A stretch of DNA of 43,998 nt from positions 1-43,998 of the forward strand of contig WGAT01000040.1 in NCBI GenBank assembly GCA_015494715.1. The letters are read 5' to 3'. The stretch is from Campylobacterota bacterium (lineage in GTDB: Bacteria; Campylobacterota; Campylobacteria; Campylobacterales; Nitratiruptoraceae). The first letter of the stretch is position 1. Each line of letters opens with the position of its first letter. Below the pieces are notes generated by a model. It was not told the DNA's origin. It saw only the letters and a list, made by a program, of their open reading frames with translations, and did not search any database. Positions 8,458 through 15,899 of the stretch are shown piece after piece. Both the position numbers and the translations under genes were made by a program.

Positions 8458-9883
8458 AAAGATTCAAGATATCGTCTACGGCGTAGCTATAAACTTGTGG
8501 TGGGTTTTCGCTCTGTTGGCGCTTCTGTTTTTTTGGTTGACGCTTAAACTCTTTCGCTCCAAAGTCCAAAGCGAGGCGAAATTTGAAAGACAAAACAGAC
8601 TTTTGAAAGATTTTGCCAAGCTAAGCAAAACGCAGGATATGGAAAATTTCATTTTAGAATATGTGCAGAGTTTAGGAGCCGAGGGGGCGGCTTTGTATCT
8701 TCGTAGGGGAGATATCTTTATAATGCAAGCAAGAGCGCCTCAGACGATCTCGTGGGATACGAGGCTTTATCCAAAAGATATCGCGCAACAAGAAAAAAAG
8801 GGCATCTATGACGTTTTTTACCTTCTCTCGCCTCAAGAAGAGGTGGTCTTGGTGATCTATACCAAAAAAAGTGTAGATTTGGAGGAGTACGATGGTTTTT
8901 TGGAGATGATGTTGGCCCTCTACGCCCAGAGCCTCTCCCTTGCAAAAGGGCGGCATATGGCAAAAGTGTCCGATGCCTCCAAGTCCTTGCTCTCAAACGT
9001 AATGAAGCTACAATATGGGACGGAGACATTTTTGAAATTTATCGTCTCTTTACTTTTTAAAGCCGAAGGAGCTACGGGCGTCATTTTGAAAAATAGGGAA
9101 AAACCGGGCAAACAGGTTGTTTTCAAATCTCCACAAAAAGGAAAATACAGCAAAGTTTTTTATATACGAAATACCCCCTATATCCTAGAGCTTTACACAA
9201 GAGTCCCTTTGCCAAAGGAGAAGATCGCCGAGCTTGGGGCTTTTTTGGATCTTGCGGGAAGCTATTTTGAAAATATCAAAGCCAATAGCAAGATGGTGCT
9301 TAACTATATCAACTTTTTAAGACTCTCCAACCGGGCTTTGGAACTGCAAAGCCGATACTTTGCCAACCATTCCGAAAAAGTACGAATCGTCAGCGTAGAG
9401 ATCGCCAAAAATCTTTTTTTGGACGAGAAAGTCATAGATACCATCGCTTTGGGAGCGGAGCTGCACGATATTGGCATGGTGGGTAAGATAGAGCAGTTTT
9501 TAGACAGCGATAAGATTAAAGACAAAGATTTAGACCTTATTCGCTACCATCCAGTTATCGGAAGCGTCATCGTAGAGCCTATAGACAAGGTCTATCCGAT
9601 AGCTCCCATTATTCGATACCACCACGAAAGATATGACGGAAGCGGGTATCCTTACGGGTTGAGCGGCGATGAGATTCCGTTAGAAGCCCAAATCGTCGCT
9701 TTAGCCGAGTACTATGTGGGCGTCACCAGTCCAAGAGCGTACCGAAAAGCCAAAAGCCACGAAGAGGCCATTCAGGATATTCAAAATCAAAAAGATAAAC
9801 TCGTAGCCGCTTCAGTCATAGACGCTTTTTTGGAATCACACGAAAAGACGGCTAAGAAGTTGGAGCTGCTTGATATTAAGTGA
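8432..9883 (+). CDS. membrane-anchored GAF/HD-GYP protein with altered active site
   Basis: 483 residues. One membrane helix at about 20-41. A GAF-like segment lies at about 70-165 (GAEGAALYLRRGDIFIMQA), a second at about 195-285 (AEGATGVILKNREK), and an HD-GYP domain at about 295-475. HD-GYP enzymes hydrolyse cyclic di-GMP using a bi- or trinuclear metal site. Ligand positions seen: His313, His345-Asp346, His373, His397-His398, and GYP at 405-407. Two key positions differ from consensus: HDxGK reads HDIGM (Met349), and the late Asp of the VAD motif is Glu426 (ALAEYY). Activity may be reduced or lost. As last gene of the pel-like operon it probably links polymer synthesis to cyclic di-GMP, either as phosphodiesterase or as receptor. 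Confidence 0.85.
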   Translation: MFHNPLLFEKIQDIVYGVAINLWWVFALLALLFFWLTLKLFRSKVQSEAKFERQNRLLKDFAKLSKTQDMENFILEYVQSLGAEGAALYLRRGDIFIMQARAPQTISWDTRLYPKDIAQQEKKGIYDVFYLLSPQEEVVLVIYTKKSVDLEEYDGFLEMMLALYAQSLSLAKGRHMAKVSDASKSLLSNVMKLQYGTETFLKFIVSLLFKAEGATGVILKNREKPGKQVVFKSPQKGKYSKVFYIRNTPYILELYTRVPLPKEKIAELGAFLDLAGSYFENIKANSKMVLNYINFLRLSNRALELQSRYFANHSEKVRIVSVEIAKNLFLDEKVIDTIALGAELHDIGMVGKIEQFLDSDKIKDKDLDLIRYHPVIGSVIVEPIDKVYPIAPIIRYHHERYDGSGYPYGLSGDEIPLEAQIVALAEYYVGVTSPRAYRKAKSHEEAIQDIQNQKDKLVAASVIDAFLESHEKTAKKLELLDIK

Positions 9884-10876
9884 TCACTCGTTTTTTGATT
9901 TGACTTCGTAGACCGTTTTGTTTGGATTTTCTATGAAGTGCTCTTTTATGAATTTTTGCTCGTTTTTTTGTAAAAACACCGTTACGAGGGCTTTTGTCCC
10001 TTCTTGTAAGATATAGTTTTTATTGGGTATCTCCACCTCGGCGGTCATTCGGCCAAAATCTGGATCGACCACCATCACCACCCGTGAGATTTTTGCCTCC
10101 ACATGGTATGGAGGGGTGGTGAGAAAATCGACCTCGACCTTTTTGCCTTTTTTGATAAAAGGCAAAAGTCCCGGAGCGATTCCGGCTTTGACGATCACCT
10201 TGTCCAGATTGACGACGGTACCAAGTTTGCTCCCCTTGGTGACATAATCTCCGGGCTGGGTTTTTACATCGGCTATAAATCCGGATATATCGCTGCGCAC
10301 TTGACTTAAATAGAGCAAATGGCGTAGTTTCTTGAGCTCCGCGGCGGTATCGTTGATACGCTCTTTGAGGGAGTAGAGTTTTTCTTTTTTGATCTCTTCG
10401 TCTGCGTATTTGCTCTTTAAAGAGGAGGCGTAGGCATTTTTTGCGTTGTGCAACTCTTGCAAATCGCCATACCCTTTAGCTTTGAGTCGAGAGAGCTGCT
10501 CAAGATTGAGTCGGGCCATATTGACAAGGGCTAGATCCATCATATGCTGTTTGCTATGCCGGATAAAATGGGCGAACTCCTTAAGATATTGGAGCTCTTT
10601 TTGGATTCTTTGGATATCGTATTGGGTGATGGTAGTCTCGAAGCGAACTAACAGATCTCCTTTTTTGACTTTATCTCCCGAATGAATGAGCACCTCTTTG
10701 ACCCGTCCATCCATAGTGGCCAAGATATCCTCTTTTTGCGACGGGTAGACCTCTCCTTCGAGTCGGATGGTAATGCCTTCTTTGCTTTTTTTGATCTCTT
10801 TTTCTTCGGGAGTCTTGGCACATCCTCCCATAAAGAGAATCGCCGCTGCCATCCCCAGCAACGCCAATCGTCTCAT
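9884..10876 (-). CDS. lipoprotein membrane-fusion (HlyD/RND-type) adaptor
   Basis: 330 residues. Signal peptide with lipobox MGGC (Cys19). The order is typical of periplasmic adaptors: a first lipoyl half (LEGEVYPSQKEDILATMDGRVKEV), a helical hairpin with a coiled coil at about 90-195, a second lipoyl half (DISGFIADVKTQPGDYVTKGS), then a barrel domain with KGKKVEVDF. Adaptors join an inner-membrane pump to a TolC channel. No RND or ABC pump gene is adjacent; the nearest TolC is at the far end of the convergent operon (644-2317). The start overlaps the deacetylase stop (ATGA). The stop abuts that of the HD-GYP gene with no spacer. Confidence 0.88.
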   Translation of the reverse strand: MRRLALLGMAAAILFMGGCAKTPEEKEIKKSKEGITIRLEGEVYPSQKEDILATMDGRVKEVLIHSGDKVKKGDLLVRFETTITQYDIQRIQKELQYLKEFAHFIRHSKQHMMDLALVNMARLNLEQLSRLKAKGYGDLQELHNAKNAYASSLKSKYADEEIKKEKLYSLKERINDTAAELKKLRHLLYLSQVRSDISGFIADVKTQPGDYVTKGSKLGTVVNLDKVIVKAGIAPGLLPFIKKGKKVEVDFLTTPPYHVEAKISRVVMVVDPDFGRMTAEVEIPNKNYILQEGTKALVTVFLQKNEQKFIKEHFIENPNKTVYEVKSKNE

Positions 10877-11685
10877 ACTTTTCCTTTTGCGTACTCTTGT
10901 AAAATCAACTCAAATCGCTTTATACTCTCCCCCGTATTCGCAAAGGTGAGCACATAGGCCTTGTCCAATCGTACTTGGGAGAGAAATCTGCTCAACAGGT
11001 TTGGCAAAAGCTCATACGGATGTGTATAAATTATCGGTTTGATTTTTTGATTTGTTACGCAGCGAAAGAGTCTTTTTGTAATAAAAAGAGGCAGCATTCG
11101 CATATAAAAGCCACCGCTAAAGGGGATGAAGCACTTGGGGATAGGGATTTCGGTGATCTCTCCCGAGGGCGTGGCGATGACAAAGGGATGTTTTTTATCG
11201 ATGGTGTTGCCATACATATAGGTTTTAAAAGGAAAGTAGGAGGAGGAGTAGACAAAACCCATCTCTACGAGCGCTTCGTAGTAGCGCTTCTCAAATGGCA
11301 GGCTCCAGCTAGGACTTCGATACCCAAGGACTGGTGCCTCTATGATATCTTCGAGTATCTTTTTGGCCAAGGCGGTCTCTTTTTTCCATACTTCAAAAGG
11401 CTTTTGATAGACTAATTGATGATCGTACCCGTGCGAGGCTATCTCGTGGCCTTTTTGGTGCAGATTTTGAACGGCGTGGGGGAAACGGCGAGCAAAACTG
11501 CCAAGTACGAAAGCGGTCGATCGAAAGCCATAGCGCAAAGTCAGCTCATCCCATTTATCCAAAATGGCTGGGTAGTCGATGGCGAGCTCTTTTTTGGGCG
11601 TGATGCCAAAATTGGCGTCTTCTACCCTCTCCACATCGATCGTCAGCCAGATGGGATGTTGCAAATAGGTATCAGGCAGATACAT
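10873..11685 (-). CDS. polysaccharide deacetylase (NodB-type, XrtA-locus style)
   Basis: 270 residues from the ATG at 11685, chosen because GGAGGAGAG lies directly upstream; the longer frame to 11715 lacks this. NodB motifs are seen as LTIDVE (catalytic/metal Asp), SHGYDH (two metal His), YRSPSW (motif 3), and THPYEL (late His). The DVE rather than DDG form and the general order match the deacetylases of PEP-CTERM/exosortase exopolysaccharide loci. There is no signal peptide, so it probably acts in the cytosol or on a lipid-linked sugar. It overlaps the upstream flippase-like gene by 14 bases and the adaptor by 4. Confidence 0.85.
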   Translation of the reverse strand: MYLPDTYLQHPIWLTIDVERVEDANFGITPKKELAIDYPAILDKWDELTLRYGFRSTAFVLGSFARRFPHAVQNLHQKGHEIASHGYDHQLVYQKPFEVWKKETALAKKILEDIIEAPVLGYRSPSWSLPFEKRYYEALVEMGFVYSSSYFPFKTYMYGNTIDKKHPFVIATPSGEITEIPIPKCFIPFSGGFYMRMLPLFITKRLFRCVTNQKIKPIIYTHPYELLPNLLSRFLSQVRLDKAYVLTFANTGESIKRFELILQEYAKGKV

Positions 11686-12607
11686 CTCTCCTCCATAAAA
11701 AATCTTTGGTGGCAAAAAGGTACAGACTATAAAGCGTAGCGGGCAGAATGTAGAGTATTTGCAGCACCAAAGAGGCGCTTAACGCTTCTTCTTTTGGAAT
11801 GCCGTACCACCCAAGCGTTAGGATAAAAGCGGCTTGGAAAGTACAGATACCGCCGGGAGTCAAAGGAATGGCCGAAACGGCAAAAGCCAAGGTAGAGGCG
11901 ACGAATATCTGCCAAAGCTTAAGATCAAAATCGGTGGCTGTGAGGAAGAAGACGAAATTATTCAAATAATAGCTCCCCCAGACCGCCAGCGTCAAAAAAA
12001 AGAGAGTCTCCAGCCGCTTGGGCGTGAGGTTGGAGCGTATGATTTTATAGATTTTATACGCTAAGGCCCGTATTTTTGGGAAAGGGAGTAAAAAAAGGAG
12101 TTTACGGAAAAAAGAGGGGGAGTAAAACAGATAACCAAAAGAGAAAAAGAGGCCAAAGAGCAAAAGGGCTACGACAAGACCTCCTTGGCTTGGGAGTATA
12201 AAAAGGGCCGAAAAGAGGATCATCGCCGCCAAAACCAGTACGTCAAAAAGACGCTCTATAAAAAAATAGGAGGTGGAGTGAGCGATATGATGGCCTTCTT
12301 TTTGTTTCATATAGTAGATCTTTGAAAGGTCCCCAAGTTTTGCCGGAGCGAAGATATTAAGAAAAAAAGCGAGCATATTGGCCTCGAGGCTTGATATGAA
12401 AGAGTAGCGAAAATGGCTTAGATAATACCATCGCCACGAAATGACAAGATCGCTAAAAAAGACGGCAACAAAACTCAAAACCACTCCCCAAGGATTAAGA
12501 TGCTTGAGGCTTTGCAGAAGAAGCTCTAGATCGATATCCTTGAATATCCAGTAGACCAAAGCGGTCAGCAAAAGAAGCTTGAGGATTTTTATCGCCGATT
12601 TTTTCAT
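11672..12607 (-). CDS. flippase-like / lysylphosphatidylglycerol-synthase-TM family membrane protein
   Basis: 311 residues with about 8 membrane segments. The family signature is present: FAPAKLGDLSKIYYM followed by FFIERLFDVLVL, and a late PLTPGGICTFQAAF. This UPF0104/AglD-like family includes the membrane part of MprF and proteins next to glycosyltransferases; members are proposed to flip or move lipid-linked substrates. No soluble aminoacyl-transferase domain is fused, so it is not MprF itself. It starts at an ATGA overlap with the FemAB-like gene and is followed by the deacetylase, giving a membrane step beside a sugar-modifying step. Confidence 0.85.
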   Translation of the reverse strand: MKKSAIKILKLLLLTALVYWIFKDIDLELLLQSLKHLNPWGVVLSFVAVFFSDLVISWRWYYLSHFRYSFISSLEANMLAFFLNIFAPAKLGDLSKIYYMKQKEGHHIAHSTSYFFIERLFDVLVLAAMILFSALFILPSQGGLVVALLLFGLFFSFGYLFYSPSFFRKLLFLLPFPKIRALAYKIYKIIRSNLTPKRLETLFFLTLAVWGSYYLNNFVFFLTATDFDLKLWQIFVASTLAFAVSAIPLTPGGICTFQAAFILTLGWYGIPKEEALSASLVLQILYILPATLYSLYLFATKDFLWRRDVSA

Positions 12608-13494
12608 AAGTCCACGAGATACTTAGTAAGTTTTGGGCCTATGAAATCGGTAAAGATCAGAGGCAATTTACTCCATATTTTAGAAGCCAAAGCGTAGCTG
12701 GCGTAGATATCTTTTTGGGTGTCGGTGAGGATGTCGATCTTGACGGGGGAGGCACCAAAACGGGTTTTGAAAAAGTAGGTTCCTCCGTTGTAGGGGGAGC
12801 GGCCAAAATCGATGGTATGGATATCGGGCTTGGAGATGAGGTAGCGAATGAGCTCGTGATAGAGGAAATAGCCCGTACTCCCTTCGTTTTTGTGACGATA
12901 AACCCCTCCATACAAAAGGGTGGCTATGCCGTTGTCATAAAAAAAGAGCACGCCACCAACGGGCTCCTCTTTTTCGTTAAAGAGTATGAAGATATCCAGA
13001 TCTTCGCCAAAATTTTTGGCCAAATTGTAAAAAAAGGCGATGGGCATCAAAGGAGTGCCGTGGTGTTTGTAGATATCTCGCAAAATATCGTAAAAAGCTT
13101 CGATAAAGGAGTGGGCTCTTTGGAGGTGGTATCTTTGGAGCCGTTTTTCCTTATTGACGCTCCGTTTGGCCAGTTTCTTGTACCCTTTGGTGATCTCATC
13201 CAAACTCTTTCCTTCGATATCGAGGCGTAAAGTGACCGTATCGTGATCTTTGAAATCTTTGTACTCGAAGTTGAGGGTGCGGATTTGGTAATGATTATCC
13301 TTGGGCAATTCCAAAAGCTCGCGGGCCTCTTGGCTCGTTTTATCGGTGTAGTTGAGCAAAGGCAGATAGCTTAGATACTTTGTGCCAAAGCTTGGTTGGA
13401 CGATAAAGTCCATATACTCTTCAAATCCAAAGGTCTCAACGAGGCTTTTTTTCCACAATTGGATCAGTCGTGGCGTGTAACATACCCGTTTCAT
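12604..13494 (-). CDS. FemAB-like acyltransferase (GNAT fold)
   Basis: 296 residues from the ATG at 13494, which overlaps the DUF2304 stop by 4 bases; a GTG two codons upstream is possible. The double-GNAT plan of FemAB/XrtA-associated proteins is seen: an early half with FGFEEYMDFIVQPSFGTKYL, a charged linker (KRSVNKEKRLQRY), and a late half with PVGGVLFFYDNGIATLLYGG and TIDFGRSPYNGGTYFFKTRFGA. Proteins of this type transfer an acyl or aminoacyl group, and those in exopolysaccharide loci are thought to decorate the polymer. Donor and acceptor are unknown here. Confidence 0.82.
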   Translation of the reverse strand: MKRVCYTPRLIQLWKKSLVETFGFEEYMDFIVQPSFGTKYLSYLPLLNYTDKTSQEARELLELPKDNHYQIRTLNFEYKDFKDHDTVTLRLDIEGKSLDEITKGYKKLAKRSVNKEKRLQRYHLQRAHSFIEAFYDILRDIYKHHGTPLMPIAFFYNLAKNFGEDLDIFILFNEKEEPVGGVLFFYDNGIATLLYGGVYRHKNEGSTGYFLYHELIRYLISKPDIHTIDFGRSPYNGGTYFFKTRFGASPVKIDILTDTQKDIYASYALASKIWSKLPLIFTDFIGPKLTKYLVDL

Positions 13495-13817
13495 CGACAC
13501 TCTTTGGCTTCAATGATGGCGATTTCTCGTACGATTTTCGTAATGGCACGCTCGTCCATTTTGACTTTGGCGTATAGCACGGCGACGATCAAAGAGAGTA
13601 TGGCAATGGCTAAGTAAATAATCAGATCCACCCCTCGTCCGATCCCAAAAAAATGGGCTACCTTATCGGCTACCTTTGGGAACAAGATCAAATAGGCCAA
13701 AAAGATATAAAAAAAGATCACGCTCATGCGCTGATAGGTACGAAACCTGCTAGAAAAAGCGACAAGCAAAAAGACGACGCTGAGCACCACTATTAAAAAG
13801 ATTTTGATAAAGATCAT
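13491..13817 (-). CDS. DUF2304 small membrane protein
   Basis: 108 residues with three hydrophobic segments (near 3-20, 32-48 and 68-88) and a charged, helical C-terminus (KVKMDERAITKIVREIAII). Small DUF2304 proteins are regularly found directly beside DPM1-like family 2 glycosyltransferases, as here, and are presumed membrane partners of them. It overlaps both neighbours by 4 bases (ATGA). Biochemical function is unknown. Confidence 0.8.
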   Translation of the reverse strand: MIFIKIFLIVVLSVVFLLVAFSSRFRTYQRMSVIFFYIFLAYLILFPKVADKVAHFFGIGRGVDLIIYLAIAILSLIVAVLYAKVKMDERAITKIVREIAIIEAKECR

Positions 13818-14497
13818 TTGATCACCTTTGCTAAAATATATTCGACTATAATGTTAACGGAATTCATCATCGACTGGCCTTTGGAGATAGAGTACTCGCT
13901 GTATCGGATCGTACAGGGCAGCTCCATATATCGCATTTTGAGCCGTTTGATAAGGTCGATAATCTCTGAAGCGTGGCTCATACGATTTTGTGTAATGCTA
14001 AAGTCGGGAAATTTGGCTATATTGATGGCCCGAAAGCCGTTGTGGGTATCTGTGAGGGATACTCCGGTCAAGACTCTTTCCACAAAAGCGGCGACTTTGA
14101 GAAAATATTTTTTAAGGGTCGGGATATTTTCGGCTCTGCCCAAAAATCTGGAGCACAAGACGATATCGGCTTTATCTTCTCGCAATACTTGGACAAAACG
14201 CTCGATATCCTCGGCACAATGCTGGCCGTCCGCATCGAAAGTCACCACATATTTGCACCCCATCTTTTTAGCGTACTCTATCCCCGTCTCCAAAGCGGCC
14301 CCTTGACCCAGATTGACCACATGACGCAGCAGATGCACCCCCTCAAGACACGCTTGTGCGTAGCTATGGTCTTTGGAGCCGTCATCTACTACTACGATCA
14401 AATCCTTTGGCCGCACCCTTTTGAGCTCCTCAAGGGTTTGGCGTATCATCTTCTCTTCGTTGTACAGCGGTATGACTATGGCAGTTTGTGGTTTCAT
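13814..14497 (-). CDS. family 2 glycosyltransferase, polyprenyl-phosphate type
   Basis: 227 residues. The GT2 fold begins at once with AIVIPLYNEEKM, then VVDDGSKDHS (nucleotide-binding Asp) and FDADGQH (DxD metal site), and later TDTHNGFRAIN, as in dolichol/undecaprenyl-phosphate mannosyltransferases. There are no C-terminal membrane helices; the DUF2304 neighbour may supply the anchor. It probably charges a lipid carrier that later genes of the operon modify or flip. The start lies 68 bases inside the upstream tcdA gene. The Shine-Dalgarno is weak (AGAAAAGA), so expression may depend on coupling. Confidence 0.88.
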   Translation of the reverse strand: MKPQTAIVIPLYNEEKMIRQTLEELKRVRPKDLIVVVDDGSKDHSYAQACLEGVHLLRHVVNLGQGAALETGIEYAKKMGCKYVVTFDADGQHCAEDIERFVQVLREDKADIVLCSRFLGRAENIPTLKKYFLKVAAFVERVLTGVSLTDTHNGFRAINIAKFPDFSITQNRMSHASEIIDLIKRLKMRYMELPCTIRYSEYSISKGQSMMNSVNIIVEYILAKVIK

Positions 14498-15125
14498 TGA
14501 TTATCTTTTCTAACGTTTTTGCGCAAAGAGTCAGGCCAAAGGCGCCCGTAACCCCCACAAAGCTCCCCTTTTCTTGACATTTGGGAGGCTCTGGAGAAAA
14601 TATCGCCAAAAAGTCCCCTTTAAAACCGCTTCGTTTGAGCTCGCTCCTGAGCTTCTTGGCAAAAGGGTCCCCGTAGGTCTTCCAAATAGAGTCGGCCCGA
14701 ATTTGCGTGGGATCGCACTTTTTGGCGCTTCCTGTAGCACTGATAAGTTTGGGCGCGCACTTTTTGGCTAGAGCCACTTTGGCTTTGGTATCGTCTATGG
14801 CGTCGAGTATGAGATCGTATGGCGCAAAATCGAAATTTTCGACCCATTCATTATCGATTTTGGCCTCTATTTTTTTAACGCCCGGGTAGAGGCGCTCAAG
14901 GACCTCGGTTTTCTTTTGACCCAGATGCTCGCTGCCGATTTGGCGGTTTTGATTGGTGATGTCGTAGCTATCAAAATCGACGATAGTGATATCTCGCACA
15001 CCACTGCGGTACAAGCAGTCCAAAGCGAAACTGCCTACCCCTCCCACACCCAAGAGCAAGATCTTGGCCTTTTGGATCTTTACAAAATCCTCGCCAAAAA
15101 GAGTGCGGCAGCGTTCAAACCTCAT
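14430..15125 (-). CDS. tcdA: tRNA threonylcarbamoyladenosine dehydratase-like (ThiF/E1 family)
   Basis: 231 residues from the ATG at 15125, overlapping the surE stop by 4 bases (ATGA). It has the E1-like nucleotide site LLGVGGVGSFALDCLYRSG, then IVDFDSYDITNQNRQIGS, and LILDAIDDTKAKVAL. TcdA activates the carboxylate of t6A37 in tRNA with ATP to form the cyclic ct6A. The last about 22 residues (TTNCHSHTAVQ and beyond) overlap the glycosyltransferase gene and look non-conserved, so the stop may have moved downstream. An alternative is another ThiF-family enzyme. Its place in the operon seems to be packing rather than pathway. Confidence 0.85.
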   Translation of the reverse strand: MRFERCRTLFGEDFVKIQKAKILLLGVGGVGSFALDCLYRSGVRDITIVDFDSYDITNQNRQIGSEHLGQKKTEVLERLYPGVKKIEAKIDNEWVENFDFAPYDLILDAIDDTKAKVALAKKCAPKLISATGSAKKCDPTQIRADSIWKTYGDPFAKKLRSELKRSGFKGDFLAIFSPEPPKCQEKGSFVGVTGAFGLTLCAKTLEKIINETTNCHSHTAVQRREDDTPNP

Positions 15126-15898
15126 ATCCACTTCTTTAGCTTGGGGATCTCTTTGTAAGCGGTCAAGTCTGCCGTAAGGGGCGTAAGGGAGACAAAGCCC
15201 TCCTTGATCGCCTCAAAATCGCAGTCTCTTTCTTGGCTTGGTACCCACTCCAAAGGATGGAGTCCTAGCCACCAATATTCCAGACCTCGAGGGTTTCTGT
15301 GTAGATGTGCTTTGTTGAAGTAGACTCTAAAGCCAGCTTTGGTGACCTTGTAGCCTTTGAACTCTTTGGTAGGGGGGACATTGACGTTGAGACACCTCCT
15401 CTCACCTAGAGGCCACCCCTTTTCCAGGACTCTTTTGGCCAAATCCCTAGCTACGAACTTGGCTTGATCATAGCCGATACTGAGCTCCATCTCCTCGCAA
15501 TTGGAGTTGCAAACTTGACTAATGGCGATGGATGGAATACCATAGATGGCCCCCTCCATCGCTCCGGCTACGGTGCCAGAGTAGCTGATATCCTCGCCCA
15601 TATTGGCGCCTCTGTTGATGCCGCTGAGCACCAAATCCGGTTTGATCCCTTTGGGGTACAAGGAGCTAAGAGCCAGATAGACGCAGTCTGTCGGGGTGCC
15701 ATCTTCGAGTTTGTAGAAGTTATCATCTAGCTGAATAAAACGCAATGGTTTAGTGAGAGTGAGGCTGTGGCCACAGGCGCTTTTTTCGCTAGCGGGCACC
15801 ACGACTAGCACTTCGCCAAGATTTTGTACGGCTTCTATCAAAGCTTTTAATCCCAAAGACTCAAATCCGTCGTCATTGGTAATGAGTATTCTTTTCAT
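15122..15898 (-). CDS. surE: 5'/3'-nucleotidase SurE
   Basis: 258 residues, the usual length. It starts with the metal-binding ITNDDG motif (ILITNDDGFESLG), followed by the family signature SGINRGANMGEDISYSGTV, GTPTDCV, and LNVNVPP in the second half. SurE removes phosphate from nucleoside monophosphates and polyphosphate and contributes to stationary-phase survival. The gene begins one base after the AEC transporter stop, so it is in the lpxB operon. Confidence 0.95.
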   Translation of the reverse strand: MKRILITNDDGFESLGLKALIEAVQNLGEVLVVVPASEKSACGHSLTLTKPLRFIQLDDNFYKLEDGTPTDCVYLALSSLYPKGIKPDLVLSGINRGANMGEDISYSGTVAGAMEGAIYGIPSIAISQVCNSNCEEMELSIGYDQAKFVARDLAKRVLEKGWPLGERRCLNVNVPPTKEFKGYKVTKAGFRVYFNKAHLHRNPRGLEYWWLGLHPLEWVPSQERDCDFEAIKEGFVSLTPLTADLTAYKEIPKLKKWI

Positions 15899-15899
15899 T

